Assembly: GCF_000745475.1 (NCBI RefSeq)
Contig: NZ_JQJJ01000008.1
Location: 62,001 to 126,000 of the forward strand
From: Allobosea sp. UNC402CLCol
Lineage (GTDB): Bacteria > Pseudomonadota > Alphaproteobacteria > Rhizobiales > Beijerinckiaceae
Direction of reading: 5' to 3'
Length of the DNA stretch: 64,000 nt
Position 1 is the stretch's first letter. Each line of letters opens with the position of its first letter. The notes under the pieces are model-generated. The model did not search any database. It was not told the DNA's origin and worked only from the letters and a program-made list of their open reading frames with translations. A program made the translations under genes and the position numbers. Shown piece by piece: positions 34,479 through 43,335 of this stretch.

Positions 34479-34889
34479 ATGGACGACCGGAATCATCTTC
34501 TGGCGCTGGCGGAGCGCTGCGAGGCTTCCAGCAAGCCGAATCGCGAGCTCGACGCCGAGATCTACGAGGCGCTGGGTTTCACGGTCCGCCGCAAGCCGAC
34601 GCGGCTCGCCACGCGGCGCACCCCGGCCGGCGGCATCTATCAGCAGGGCAGCTTCTGGAAATCGCTCGGCGCGGTGAGCGCCGACATCAACATCGCCGTC
34701 TCCCTGCTGCGCGAGAAGGCCCCGGGCTGGAGCTGGAGCCTGCAATGCTTCGCCTCCGAGGACAGTCTCGCCTTCCAGGCGCTTGTGGCTGAGTGCTCCG
34801 GGCAGGGCGTGATGGGATCGCTCGCCCTCTGCGCCGCGATGCTGCGGGCCCTGGCACGGCATCGCCCCGATGCCGAGGATCAGGTCTAG
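34479..34889 (+). CDS. Hypothetical protein with phage ABA-sandwich-like sequence
   Basis: A 136-residue cytoplasmic protein. LLALAERCEASSKPNRELDAEIYEALG near the start and ADINIAVSLLREKAPGWSWSL in the middle follow the pattern of small phage-encoded ABA-sandwich proteins (LAERCE...RELDxxI...LxPxGWxW). In the bacterial chromosome such genes are often prophage morons, yet no phage genes surround it. Function unknown. Confidence 0.65.
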   Translation: MDDRNHLLALAERCEASSKPNRELDAEIYEALGFTVRRKPTRLATRRTPAGGIYQQGSFWKSLGAVSADINIAVSLLREKAPGWSWSLQCFASEDSLAFQALVAECSGQGVMGSLALCAAMLRALARHRPDAEDQV

Positions 34890-34999
34890 CCCTCCGCCAT
34901 TGTCAGACTTCACGAAAACTTGACCCCCGGATGGCCGGTGGCGGTTGAACGCATCGGCCGGGCCGCTACCTTCCCCCGTGTCCCGAGGGAGAAAAAATC

Positions 35000-35983
35000 A
35001 TGCAGAGCATTCGGTTATCGCGACGGAAGACCATGGCCGGCGCCGGCGCGCTTGCCGCCACGGCGGCGCTCGGCCTCCCGGCCGTGCCTCCCGCGCAGGC
35101 GCAAACCCCTGCCAGCGGACAGGCTCCGGGCTTCTATCGCTACAAGGTGGGCGACATCACCTTGACCGCGATCAACGACGGCTTCGCCAAGCGCCCGCTC
35201 GAGGGTTTCGTGCGCAATGCGGAGCTGAGCGATGTGAAGAAGGCGATGGCCGGGGCCTTCCTGCCGCAGGACGCGCTCAACATCACCTTCACCACGCTCG
35301 CCATCCAGCAGGGCGGCAAGCTGACGCTGATCGATACCGGCAACGGCGATTCCGGTGCACCGACCTCCGGCACCTGGATGGCGAACTTCAGGGCCGCCGG
35401 CTTCGACCCGAAGGATGTCTCGACCGTCATCTTCAGCCATTTTCACGGCGACCACATCAACGGCTTCCGCCTCAAGAACGGCGCCGCCGTCTTTCCGAAC
35501 GCGGAAGCCATGGTGCCATCGGCCGAATGGGCCTTCTGGATGGACGATGCGAAGATGAATGCCGCGCCGGACGCCATGAAGGGCGCCTTCGCCGGGGTGC
35601 GCCGCGTCTTCGGCCCCGTTGCCAAGGATGTCAGGCAGTTCGAGCCCGGCAAGGAAATCCTGCCCGGCATCACGCCGATCGCCGCGCCCGGCCATACGCC
35701 CGGCCACACGGTCTTCGCGCTCTCCTCCGGCGACAGCCGGATGATGATCATGTCCGACACGACCAACCACCCCGCCCTCTTCGTCCGCAATCCCGATTGG
35801 TCGGCGGTCTTCGACATGGATGGCCCGCAAGCGGCCGCGACCCGCCGCAAGCTGCTCGACATGGTCTCGGCCGATCGCATGCAGGTTGCCTTCTACCACG
35901 CGCCCTTCCCGGCCACGGGCTTCATCGCCAAGGACGGCAACGGCTTCGAGATGGTGCCCGTGCAGTGGAGCCCGGCGATCTGA
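35000..35983 (+). CDS. Exported MBL-fold metallo-hydrolase
   Basis: A 327-residue protein with a signal that looks twin-arginine-like (SRRKTMAGAGALAATAAL) and a cleavage area near residue 35. The metallo-beta-lactamase core shows LTLIDTGNGD, the zinc motif SHFHGDHINGF (HxHxDH), PGHTPGHTVF and MIMSDTTNH. It groups with periplasmic MBL hydrolases such as quorum-quenching lactonase-like or methyl-parathion-hydrolase-like enzymes, but substrate is not assignable. A terminator follows. Confidence 0.88.
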   Translation: MQSIRLSRRKTMAGAGALAATAALGLPAVPPAQAQTPASGQAPGFYRYKVGDITLTAINDGFAKRPLEGFVRNAELSDVKKAMAGAFLPQDALNITFTTLAIQQGGKLTLIDTGNGDSGAPTSGTWMANFRAAGFDPKDVSTVIFSHFHGDHINGFRLKNGAAVFPNAEAMVPSAEWAFWMDDAKMNAAPDAMKGAFAGVRRVFGPVAKDVRQFEPGKEILPGITPIAAPGHTPGHTVFALSSGDSRMMIMSDTTNHPALFVRNPDWSAVFDMDGPQAAATRRKLLDMVSADRMQVAFYHAPFPATGFIAKDGNGFEMVPVQWSPAI

Positions 35984-36010
35984 GCGATGCCGCATCGCCG
36001 CGTGACGGGA

Positions 36011-36034
36011 GGCCGGGCTCGCCCGGCCTTTTTT
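36011..36034 (+). terminator. Rho-independent terminator after MBL hydrolase
   Basis: GGCCGGGC-TC-GCCCGGCC, a perfect 8-bp stem, followed by TTTTTT. Confidence 0.92.
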
Positions 36035-36117
36035 GTCGCCCGGCTGTCTCGCGCCTTTCGCCCGCCCCGTGCTAGATCGGCAGTGACGCCGCAAGGCCCG
36101 CCGCTTCAGGACCCGTC

Positions 36118-36891
36118 ATGACCGAGCGATTCGGCGCGATTTCCTTCGTCGCCAGCGAAACTCCGGAAGCCGAGGCCGCCCTCGTGAAGCTGGCGGAGCG
36201 CTATGGCAATGCCGACCCCGCCAAGGCGGACGTCATCGTCGCGCTCGGGGGTGATGGCCTGATGCTGCAGACGCTGCACCGCTTTCTCGGCACGGGAACG
36301 CCGATCTACGGCATGAACCGGGGCTCGGTCGGCTTCCTGATGAACGAGTTCAAGGAACGCGGCCTGAGCCGCCGGCTCGATGCGGCCCAGCGCAGCGTCG
36401 TCCACCCGCTGTCGATGCAGGCCGTCGACCGGCAAGGCGGCCGCGTCGCGGCCAAGGCGATCAACGAGGTCTCGCTGCTGCGCCGTTCCTATCAGGCCGC
36501 CAAGCTCCGGATTTCGGTGGACGGGCAGGTTCGCCTCGCCGAGCTCATCGCGGATGGCGTGCTGCTGGCGACGCCGGCCGGCTCGACCGCCTACAACCTC
36601 TCGGCCAACGGCCCGATCCTGCCGCTCGACGCGCCGCTCCTGGCCCTGACGCCGATTTCCGCCTTCCGGCCACGCCGCTGGCGCGGGGCGCTGCTGCCCG
36701 ACTATGCCCAGGTGACGATCGACGTGCTGGAGGCAGACAAGCGCCCGGTCAGCGCGGTGGCCGACCACACCCAGATCGACGAGGTTTCCTCGGTCTCGAT
36801 CGAAATCGACCGGACGGTCGACCTGGTCATGCTGCACGATCCCGGCCACAGCCTGGACGAGCGCATCCTGCGCGAGCAGTTCGGCTACTGA
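36118..36891 (+). CDS. nadK: NAD kinase
   Basis: A 257-residue NAD kinase of the alphaproteobacterial short type. The invariant GGDG (residues 44-47, [10 protein letters not shown]), the [10 protein letters not shown] nucleotide loop, the AINEVSLLR motif (NE/D) and the glycine-rich [24 protein letters not shown] are all present. It phosphorylates NAD to NADP in the cytoplasm. No operon partner: the next gene is convergent, 7 bp away. Confidence 0.96.
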   Translation: MTERFGAISFVASETPEAEAALVKLAERYGNADPAKADVIVALGGDGLMLQTLHRFLGTGTPIYGMNRGSVGFLMNEFKERGLSRRLDAAQRSVVHPLSMQAVDRQGGRVAAKAINEVSLLRRSYQAAKLRISVDGQVRLAELIADGVLLATPAGSTAYNLSANGPILPLDAPLLALTPISAFRPRRWRGALLPDYAQVTIDVLEADKRPVSAVADHTQIDEVSSVSIEIDRTVDLVMLHDPGHSLDERILREQFGY

Positions 36892-36898
36892 GGGGCCT

Positions 36899-38113
36899 TC
36901 AGGCCGCGTCGCGCAGATCGCCGCTTTCGAGCTCGATCAGGAAGGACGGATCGGCCTCGACCAGCAAGGCGAAGGCCGCGTCGTCGGCCAGCGAATCCGC
37001 CATCAGCCGGGCCTCGTCGCGCGCGGCCTCGGCGTCCATGCGACGCAGCAAGGCCACGAGCGCGTCGGCCTCCGGCCCCTCCATCGCCTCGCAGGCGGCA
37101 AGCACCTCGCGCAGCAGCGCCCGGTCGATGCCGCAGCGCGCCGCGCCCGCGTCGAAGCCGCGCGCATTGAGCGCCAGGATGGCGACGACGAAGGCCAGTT
37201 CCAGCGCGGGCGGCAAGCCCGCCTTGCGGCAGAGCGCCTTGAGGCCGGCCCCGCGCCGGTCGCGCAGCAGTGCGGCGACACGCCCCGGCGGCAGATCGGA
37301 CAGCGCGACGAAGGCCGCCTCGGCCAGCGCCGGCTCTCCGCTCAGGAGGGAGCGCAGCATCAGCCCGGGCGTTAGCCGCCCCGTCGCGCGCAGCACCTCG
37401 ACGATCGCCGGCGCATCGGTCGCCTCGCCACCGGCAGCGAGCGCCACCGCGACGCGCTCGGTCGCCTCGCGTGCGAGCCGTGCGCTGCGCTCCGGCGTCA
37501 GCCAGCCGCAGCCGGACACGAAATGCGCCAGCGCATCGGAAACTCTGGAAGCGATCACCTGTCGCAGGCCGGGCGGCAGGTCGGGCCGCTCCAGCAGCGC
37601 CTCGCGAAGGGCGCCATTGTCGCCGCAGCGCTCGATCATCCGCTCGAAGGAGAAATCGGGAATCTCGGCCGTGCGGTTATTGACCAGCGTCAGCAGGGCT
37701 TCCTCGCCGCCGACCTCAGCCAGAGCTGCGGCCACGCCCGCGGGCAGGCAACGGCGCATGGCGACGGCGCGCTGGGCGAGCAGGTCACCGACGGCCGCCG
37801 CATCGACGAGATCCGCCTCGGTGAACACCGGGGAATGCGCCAGCATCAGGGCCGCGACATCGCTCTGGTCCGCGATCAGCCCGAGCGCGAGATTGCGCGG
37901 CGTGTGCGGCGAAGGCGCCATCTCCTCGGCGATGGCCCGCCGCACCAACGGCGAGGGATCGTCGATCAGCGCGATCAGGGCCGTCTCGGCCTCGGCGCGA
38001 TCCTCCGGCGAGAGGCTGGAGCGCAGATAGGCGCCGGCGAGCGCGGCAGCGCCCGAGGCGCGTGCCTCGGCGGGCGCCGTGCGGGCCCAGAGCAGGAAGC
38101 GGCGAACGATCAT
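36899..38113 (-). CDS. DUF2336 domain protein
   Basis: A 404-residue soluble, Ala/Leu/Arg-rich helical protein. The ALIALIDDPSPLVRRAIAEEMA and LIADQSDVAALMLAHSP segments resemble the HEAT-like repeats of DUF2336, a family confined mainly to alphaproteobacteria and of unknown role. Its start overlaps the end of the upstream transglycosylase gene by four bases (ATGA), so both are translated together, hinting at cell-wall or motility-linked work. Confidence 0.82.
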   Translation of the reverse strand: MIVRRFLLWARTAPAEARASGAAALAGAYLRSSLSPEDRAEAETALIALIDDPSPLVRRAIAEEMAPSPHTPRNLALGLIADQSDVAALMLAHSPVFTEADLVDAAAVGDLLAQRAVAMRRCLPAGVAAALAEVGGEEALLTLVNNRTAEIPDFSFERMIERCGDNGALREALLERPDLPPGLRQVIASRVSDALAHFVSGCGWLTPERSARLAREATERVAVALAAGGEATDAPAIVEVLRATGRLTPGLMLRSLLSGEPALAEAAFVALSDLPPGRVAALLRDRRGAGLKALCRKAGLPPALELAFVVAILALNARGFDAGAARCGIDRALLREVLAACEAMEGPEADALVALLRRMDAEAARDEARLMADSLADDAAFALLVEADPSFLIELESGDLRDAA

Positions 38114-39180
38114 GCGTCGCTCCGCTGGATCATGAAGGACGAGAGGTCGAGCGGCCCGCGCCTGGCCTTGCCCGCAGCCTGCGCGGAGCCCGTCGCCGGC
38201 AAGGCAAGATCAGCCGGGCGGGTGGGCGGCAGCGGCGCGGCCATCGCCCTGCCCTGACCGCCGGTGTCGCCGGAGCGCGCGCCGTCGACGGCGGCCGAGG
38301 ATGCCGCGTCACTCTTGACCCGTGGGAAATAACGCTCGCCGCTGTCTAGCGCGGCCGTGCGGGTGCCGTTGGCGCGCGGCGACGTCCAGAGATTGGCGAC
38401 GGCCTTCGAGACCGGCTCGCGCGAGCCCCCGGTCGAGAACAATCCGATCAGCCCATGCGCGCGGCCGGGCTGGAGCGCCGCCGCGATCTCGGCCACCGGC
38501 GTCTCCTCCGTCGTCGCGTTGCCGCTCGTCGTCGATGCCGCTGCAAGCTGGGTGCTGGCATGGCTCGCCGCCAGCACGCCATAGACCTCCTGGACGCTGC
38601 GTGCCCGGCCGGCCTTGTCATAGAAGATGCCGCGATTGGCCGCGGCGGCCTCGGGAAAGTCGCGCGCCGCAATGCGGCTCGGATCGCTCGCGGCCGCCCG
38701 GATCAGATCGGATGCACCGCGCGCGCCCAGCACATGGGCCATGTAGAGCTCGCCCGCCTGCGGCTGGCGACCGAGCGCGCCAGCGAGCTGGTCGCGGTTC
38801 TTCTGGGTCAGCGCGCCCGCCATGACGGCGGAAACCTGGGGGTCGTTGCGCAATTGCAGGATCTTCTCGCGCAGCGCCGGGTCGGCGACGGTCAGCCGGC
38901 CGCCGCTGTCGTTGATGGCGTCGGCGTAGGTCTGCAGGCCCTGCTTCGGCCCCTCCTGCTTCACCATCGACAGCCAGGTCTGCTCGATGAACTGGAACAG
39001 GCCGGTCGCGCTCGATGATTTCGCCTTGGCGTCCGGCGTCAGTGACGATTCCCGCTGCGCCGTCTTGAGCAGATAATCGAAGCCCGCGCCGGTCCGATCC
39101 GCGCCCTCGCGAATGGCGCTGACGACCGGGTTGGCGGCGGGCTGGGTCTCGCGGCTCGGCGGCGTGGTGAAAAGGAACAT
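38110..39180 (-). CDS. Lytic transglycosylase-like (SLT) protein
   Basis: A 356-residue protein with an SLT-type lysozyme-like domain in the first 180 residues: AGFDYLLKTAQRESSLTPDAKAKSSSATGLFQFIEQTWL holds the catalytic Glu (QRESS) and the GLFQF motif, and GELYMAHVLGARGA is the matching C-terminal element. The rest is low-complexity and Pro/Ala-rich. There is no classical signal peptide (MFLFTTPPSRE), which resembles flagellum-associated or cytoplasmically delivered muramidases of rhizobia. It is translationally coupled to the DUF2336 gene. Confidence 0.85.
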   Translation of the reverse strand: MFLFTTPPSRETQPAANPVVSAIREGADRTGAGFDYLLKTAQRESSLTPDAKAKSSSATGLFQFIEQTWLSMVKQEGPKQGLQTYADAINDSGGRLTVADPALREKILQLRNDPQVSAVMAGALTQKNRDQLAGALGRQPQAGELYMAHVLGARGASDLIRAAASDPSRIAARDFPEAAAANRGIFYDKAGRARSVQEVYGVLAASHASTQLAAASTTSGNATTEETPVAEIAAALQPGRAHGLIGLFSTGGSREPVSKAVANLWTSPRANGTRTAALDSGERYFPRVKSDAASSAAVDGARSGDTGGQGRAMAAPLPPTRPADLALPATGSAQAAGKARRGPLDLSSFMIQRSDA

Positions 39181-39371
39181 CGAAGGTCTCGGGCGCGGCT
39201 CGCCGCGAGGCTGCGGGGACGCGCCACAAGATTGCCTCCATTATGGTAAGCGAAGGGTTAAGGCCGCCCGCCGTTCCTTAACGCCGCCGCTTTCCGCTTC
39301 CCTCTCCGCGGAACGCCCTTTACCACTTTCGCGCCGGCTCAGTGCTGGCTTTGTGAATGCGGAGAAGGTCG

Positions 39372-39869
39372 ATGGCAGAACTGGAGCGTCACAAGCGCGG
39401 CGGGATCTATTTCGAGGACTTCCAGATCGGCGCCGTCATCGAGCACCGCCTGACGCGGACCGTCACGCAGATGGACAACATGCTGTTCTCCAACATGACG
39501 CTGAACCCGCAACCCCTTCATATCGACGCGCATTTCTGCGCGACCGAAACCGAATGGGGCAAGCCGCTGATGAACTCGCTGTTCACGCTCGGGCTGATGA
39601 TCGGTATCTCCGTGAACGACACCACCGTCGGCACCACCATCGGCAATCTCGGCATGACCGATGTCACCTTCCCCGCCCCGCTCTTCGAGGGCGACACGGT
39701 GAATTGCACCACCGAGATCGCCGCCAAGCGCGAGTCGCGCTCGCGCCCCGATGCCGGGATCGTCGAGTTTCTTCACAAGGCCTACAAGCAGGACGGCACG
39801 CTGGTCGCGCAGTGCCGCCGCCAGGCCTTCATGCGCAAGCGCCCCGCCCCCGCCACGATCGCGGTCTGA
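39372..39869 (+). CDS. MaoC-family (R)-specific enoyl-CoA hydratase-like protein
   Basis: A 165-residue single hot-dog domain, started at MAELERHKRG behind GGAGAAGG. The MaoC hydratase region is NMLFSNMTLNPQPLHIDAHFC with the His/Asp expected of the active site, then the central helix GKPLMNSLFTLGLMIGI. It is followed 5 bp later by a CitE-like lyase, an arrangement seen where a beta-methylmalyl/mesaconyl-CoA type C4-C5 acyl-CoA is hydrated and cleaved. True mesaconyl-CoA hydratase is twice as long, so the assignment stays general. Confidence 0.87.
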   Translation: MAELERHKRGGIYFEDFQIGAVIEHRLTRTVTQMDNMLFSNMTLNPQPLHIDAHFCATETEWGKPLMNSLFTLGLMIGISVNDTTVGTTIGNLGMTDVTFPAPLFEGDTVNCTTEIAAKRESRSRPDAGIVEFLHKAYKQDGTLVAQCRRQAFMRKRPAPATIAV

Positions 39870-39874
39870 CGCGG

Positions 39875-40753
39875 ATGCGCTCGCTCCTGTTCGTGCCGGG
39901 TGACAGCCCGAAGAAGCAGCAGAAGGGTCTGGAGAGCGGCGCCGACGCGCTGATCCTCGACCTCGAGGACTCCGTCGCGCTCGACGCCAAGCCGCAGGCT
40001 CGCACCATCACGCGCGACTTCCTGCAGGCGGCCCGCGCCCTGCCGAAGCGCCCCTTGCTGATCGTGCGGATCAACGGCCTCGCCAGCGGCATGAGCGACG
40101 CCGATCTCGACGCGGTCATGCCCGGCGCGCCGGATGCGATCATGCTGCCGAAATCGGAAGGCGGCATCGATGTCGGCCACCTCGCCGCCAGGATCGCGGT
40201 GCGCGAGGCGGAGGCCGACCTGCCCGATGGCGCGACCGGCATCCTCCCGATCGCGACCGAGAACGGCAAGGGCATCTTCGGGCTCGGCACCTATGCCCGC
40301 GCCTCGCACCGCCTGCTGGCGCTGACCTGGGGCGCCGAGGACCTCTCCGCCGATCTCGGCGCCGAGACCAACCGGCTGCAGGACGGCTCCTATACCGATC
40401 CCTACCGCCTCGCCCGCGCCCTCACCCTGTTCGGCGCCAGCGCCGCGCAGATCGACGCGATCGATACCGTCTTCACCAATTTCCGCGACGATGCAGGATT
40501 GCGGGCCGAGTGCCTCGCGGCACGGCGCGACGGCTTCACCGGCAAGATGGCAATCCACCCGGCTCAGGTCGCCCCCATCAACGAGGTCTTCGCGCCCTCG
40601 CCCGAAGCGCTCGCCAGGGCCGAGCAGATCATCGCGCTCTTCGCCGCCAATCCAGGCGCCGGCGTGATCGGGCTCGATGGCGAAATGCTGGATCGTCCCC
40701 ATCTCATCAGGGCGGAGCGTCTGAAGGCCCGCGCTCTGAAACTGGCTGAATGA
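39875..40753 (+). CDS. CitE-like CoA-ester lyase / malyl-CoA thioesterase-like (HpcH/HpaI family)
   Basis: A 292-residue TIM-barrel protein. RSLLFVPGDSPKKQQKGLESGADALILDLEDSVA, RINGLASG, the Mg-binding PKSEGG and IATENGKGIFGL, LTWGAEDLSADLGA and GFTGKMAIHPAQVAPIN are classic CitE-like motifs. Relatives cleave malyl-CoA, methylmalyl-CoA or citramalyl-CoA, or hydrolyse malyl-CoA. Coupling to the MaoC gene suggests the two act on the same CoA ester. Confidence 0.9.
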   Translation: MRSLLFVPGDSPKKQQKGLESGADALILDLEDSVALDAKPQARTITRDFLQAARALPKRPLLIVRINGLASGMSDADLDAVMPGAPDAIMLPKSEGGIDVGHLAARIAVREAEADLPDGATGILPIATENGKGIFGLGTYARASHRLLALTWGAEDLSADLGAETNRLQDGSYTDPYRLARALTLFGASAAQIDAIDTVFTNFRDDAGLRAECLAARRDGFTGKMAIHPAQVAPINEVFAPSPEALARAEQIIALFAANPGAGVIGLDGEMLDRPHLIRAERLKARALKLAE

Positions 40754-40772
40754 TGTGCCGGAGGCGATTCCA

Positions 40773-40985
40773 ATGACTCAGGTTTTCGAGGTATCGGGCA
40801 TGCATTGCGGCGGTTGCGCCTCGCGCGTCCAGCGCGCGGCGACGACGCTTTCACCCGGCGCGACGGTGACGCTGGACCCACCCCGCCTGACGCTCCCGGA
40901 AGGCGCCGGCCTCGACGCCGAGACGATCAATCGCGCGCTCGCCGAGCTCGGCGACTACCGGGTCAAGGGACCGCTGGCGGGCTGA
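40773..40985 (+). CDS. Heavy-metal-associated (HMA) domain protein, CopZ-like
   Basis: A 70-residue single HMA domain, started at MTQVFEVSG behind a GGAGG site. The metal motif is GMHCGGCASRV (CxxC) in the first loop, and EGAGLDAETINRALAELGDYRV completes the ferredoxin-like fold. Such proteins carry Cu(I) or other soft metals. No P-type ATPase is nearby. Confidence 0.9.
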   Translation: MTQVFEVSGMHCGGCASRVQRAATTLSPGATVTLDPPRLTLPEGAGLDAETINRALAELGDYRVKGPLAG

Positions 40986-41003
40986 AGCCGGCGGCCACGA
41001 GGC

Positions 41004-41033
41004 GTCATGCTCGGGCTCGACCCGAGAATGACG
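41004..41033. repeat. REP-like palindrome, short copy
   Basis: GTCATGCTCGGGCTCGACCC then GAGAATGACG: an imperfect palindrome of the same family as 47739-47834 and 52408-52483, located between the HMA gene and the convergent flavin reductase. Confidence 0.7.
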
Positions 41034-41050
41034 GCAGCCCAACGACCGCC

Positions 41051-41656
41051 CTACCCGCCCGCCGGCCGCTGGAGCGAGAACACGCTCGTCACCTCGGCAT
41101 AGTCGGCATAGCCGCAGCGCGCGATCGGATTGGCTCCGGCCGTGTCGAAGCGCCCGTCCTTGACGAAGGCGTCGTCGATGAAGATGCCGAGGACCTGGCC
41201 GATCACCATCCAGCGCGGCACGTCGTTGCCGTCGATGTCGCGCAATTGCTGGATCGAGACGGATCTGCATTCGAGCGCAGCCGGCGTGCCCGCGACCCGC
41301 GGCGACTTGACGAAGCGGGACGGCGCCATCTCGAGCCCCGCATGAGGGTATTCGCTCTGCCCGCGCGGCAGCGGCGCCGAGGTCAGGTTCATCTGCTGCA
41401 TCAGCGCGCCCGAGACGAGCGAGCAGGTGAACTCGCCCGTTTCCTCGATGAAGCTCACCGCGTCCTTCTTGTTCTCCGAGGAGAACATCACGAGGTTCGG
41501 CCGCGAGGAGATCGCGTTGAAGAAGCTGTAGGGCGAGAGATTGACCTCCCCCTTCGCGCTGAGCGCCGTGATCCAGCCGATCGGCCGCGGCGCGACGATG
41601 GCCTTGAACGGATCATGCGCGAAGCCGAGATCCTCCCGCGTCGCCGAGTAGATCAT
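41051..41656 (-). CDS. Flavin reductase-like FMN-binding protein
   Basis: A 201-residue protein of the flavin-reductase-like split-barrel family. AIVAPRPIGWITALSAKGEVNLSPYSFFNAISSRPNLVMFSS is the canonical FMN-binding section, and DAVSFIEETGEFTCSLVS follows it. Members reduce FMN with NAD(P)H or use bound FMN directly. It is four bases downstream of a nitroreductase gene, so both flavoproteins are probably co-expressed. Confidence 0.9.
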   Translation of the reverse strand: MIYSATREDLGFAHDPFKAIVAPRPIGWITALSAKGEVNLSPYSFFNAISSRPNLVMFSSENKKDAVSFIEETGEFTCSLVSGALMQQMNLTSAPLPRGQSEYPHAGLEMAPSRFVKSPRVAGTPAALECRSVSIQQLRDIDGNDVPRWMVIGQVLGIFIDDAFVKDGRFDTAGANPIARCGYADYAEVTSVFSLQRPAGG

Positions 41657-41660
41657 CGCG

Positions 41661-42230
41661 TCAGGCTCCGTAATAGCTGATGATGTCCGCCATCACCGGC
41701 CGGTCGCGATCGGTGATCGGCGCCGTCGGCGTGCCGATATGGACGAAACCGGCCATGCGCTCGTCGGCGGCGAGGCCGAATGCCGTCAGCACCTCGCGGT
41801 CGAACGAGAACCAGTTCGTCAGCCAGGAGCCGGCATAGCCCTTGGCATAGGCGGCGACGAGCAAGGTCATGCAGACGGCGCCGGCCGACAATTCCTGCTC
41901 CCAGAGCGGGATCTTGGCGTGCTCGCGCGCCCGCGACACCACAGCGACGATCACCGGCGCATGGGTCAGGCGCTTGCGCTCGAATTCGACCTGATCCGCG
42001 CTGGCCTGCGGGTTGCGCTCGCGGAAGACCCGCGCGACGACATCGGCCGCCTTCTCGCGCGCCTCGCCCGCGAAGACGATGAAGCGCCAGGGCACGAGCT
42101 TGCCATGGTCGGGCACCCGCGCGGCGATGGCGAGAAGCTCGCCGAGTTCGGCCCCCTCGGGTCCGGGAGCGGCGAGGAACTGCGGCGGCACCGAGCGACG
42201 CAGCTTGAGCAGGGAGAGCGTATCGGTCAT
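41661..42230 (-). CDS. Nitroreductase-family protein
   Basis: A 189-residue FMN enzyme of the nitroreductase superfamily, YdjA-like in length. LLKLRRSVPPQFL is the N-terminal FMN-phosphate site, ARVPDHGKLVPWRFIVFAG the conserved PxxxxxPWRF region, and LLVAAYAKGYAGSWLT the C-terminal glycine motif. It reduces nitro compounds, quinones or alpha,beta-unsaturated bonds using NAD(P)H. It precedes the flavin reductase in one transcription unit. Confidence 0.9.
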   Translation of the reverse strand: MTDTLSLLKLRRSVPPQFLAAPGPEGAELGELLAIAARVPDHGKLVPWRFIVFAGEAREKAADVVARVFRERNPQASADQVEFERKRLTHAPVIVAVVSRAREHAKIPLWEQELSAGAVCMTLLVAAYAKGYAGSWLTNWFSFDREVLTAFGLAADERMAGFVHIGTPTAPITDRDRPVMADIISYYGA

Positions 42231-42333
42231 GAAACATCCGGGCTATGGCGATGGTCGAGACCTATGCCTTCGCCATGATGAGGACAAGCGAGCCTGCTCA
42301 TACATCGCCGCAAGGGCTCTAGGGACGAAAAGC

Positions 42334-43278
42334 ATGTTTGAATTGGATGGCCTTGAAGCTGGCCGCCGCAAGATCGGCGGGCTCGGCCGCTTCGCGGCCT
42401 TGCTCGTGCCTGCTCTCGCTTTCGCCCGGGTAGCCTTGGCCCAGGCTCCGGTCCCGGCTCCCGCCGTCGATACCATGCCCCCGCCGGCCGCCCAGAGCGT
42501 GCAGGACCAGCCCGGCGCGCAGGCCGCCGTCGCCCGCCTCGCTGTCTCCGCCCAGTTTGCCAGCGATCGCAAGCCGATCCGCTCCGGCCTGAACTGGCGC
42601 ATCCTGAGCGAGACGGCGGACGGCTCGGCCCCGCGCATCGTTGCCCGCTCCGCCGACGCCACGCCGAACTTCATGCTGCCGCCGGGCAACTACATCGTCC
42701 ACGCGGCTTACGGCTTCGCCAGCGGCACCAAGCGGATCAGCCTCGGCTCCCAGGGCGTCAACGATCAGGTCCAGATCAGCGCCGGCGCGCTGACGCTGGC
42801 CGGCTCGATCGGCGACGCGCCGATTCCGGCCGGGTTGCTCTCCTTCCAGGTCTTCGTGCCCCTGCAGGGTAACTCGGAAGGACGGCTGGTGACCGGCGAG
42901 GCCAAGGCCGGCGACCTCATCCGCCTGCCCGAGGGCACCTATCACGTCGTCTCGACCTATGGCGATTCCAACGCCATCCAGCGCGCCGATGTCCGCGTCG
43001 AGACCGGCAAGGTCACCGATGCGACGCTGCATCACCGCGCCGCCAAGGTCACGCTGAAGCTCGTCGCAACGGCAGGGGGAGAAGCCTTCGCCGGCACCGC
43101 CTTCAGCGTGCTGACGCCGGGCGGCGACGTCATCCGCGAGGCGATCGGCGCCTTCCCGCAGGTGATCCTCGCCGAGGGCGATTATGTGCTGATCGCCCGG
43201 CAGGAGGGGCAGGTCTATTCGCGCGATTTCAAGGTCGAGTCCGGCATCGACCGCGATATCGAGGTGCTGGCCAAATAG
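42334..43278 (+). CDS. Hypothetical exported protein with three Ig-like repeats
   Basis: A 314-residue protein. A signal-like hydrophobic segment (GRFAALLVPALAFARVALAQ) lies near residues 18-37. The rest is beta-rich and shows three related modules of about 80-90 residues, each with a strand-turn motif of the same shape: LPPGNYIVHAAYG, LPEGTYHVVSTYG and LAEGDYVLIARQEG. This resembles PEGA or carboxypeptidase-regulatory-like sandwiches. A periplasmic structural or binding role is inferred. Confidence 0.75.
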   Translation: MFELDGLEAGRRKIGGLGRFAALLVPALAFARVALAQAPVPAPAVDTMPPPAAQSVQDQPGAQAAVARLAVSAQFASDRKPIRSGLNWRILSETADGSAPRIVARSADATPNFMLPPGNYIVHAAYGFASGTKRISLGSQGVNDQVQISAGALTLAGSIGDAPIPAGLLSFQVFVPLQGNSEGRLVTGEAKAGDLIRLPEGTYHVVSTYGDSNAIQRADVRVETGKVTDATLHHRAAKVTLKLVATAGGEAFAGTAFSVLTPGGDVIREAIGAFPQVILAEGDYVLIARQEGQVYSRDFKVESGIDRDIEVLAK

Positions 43279-43335
43279 CGCGCTTGCCGTTGCCGCCGGA
43301 ACCTGCCGACTTCGCCCTCGAAAGGCAAAGCGCCC

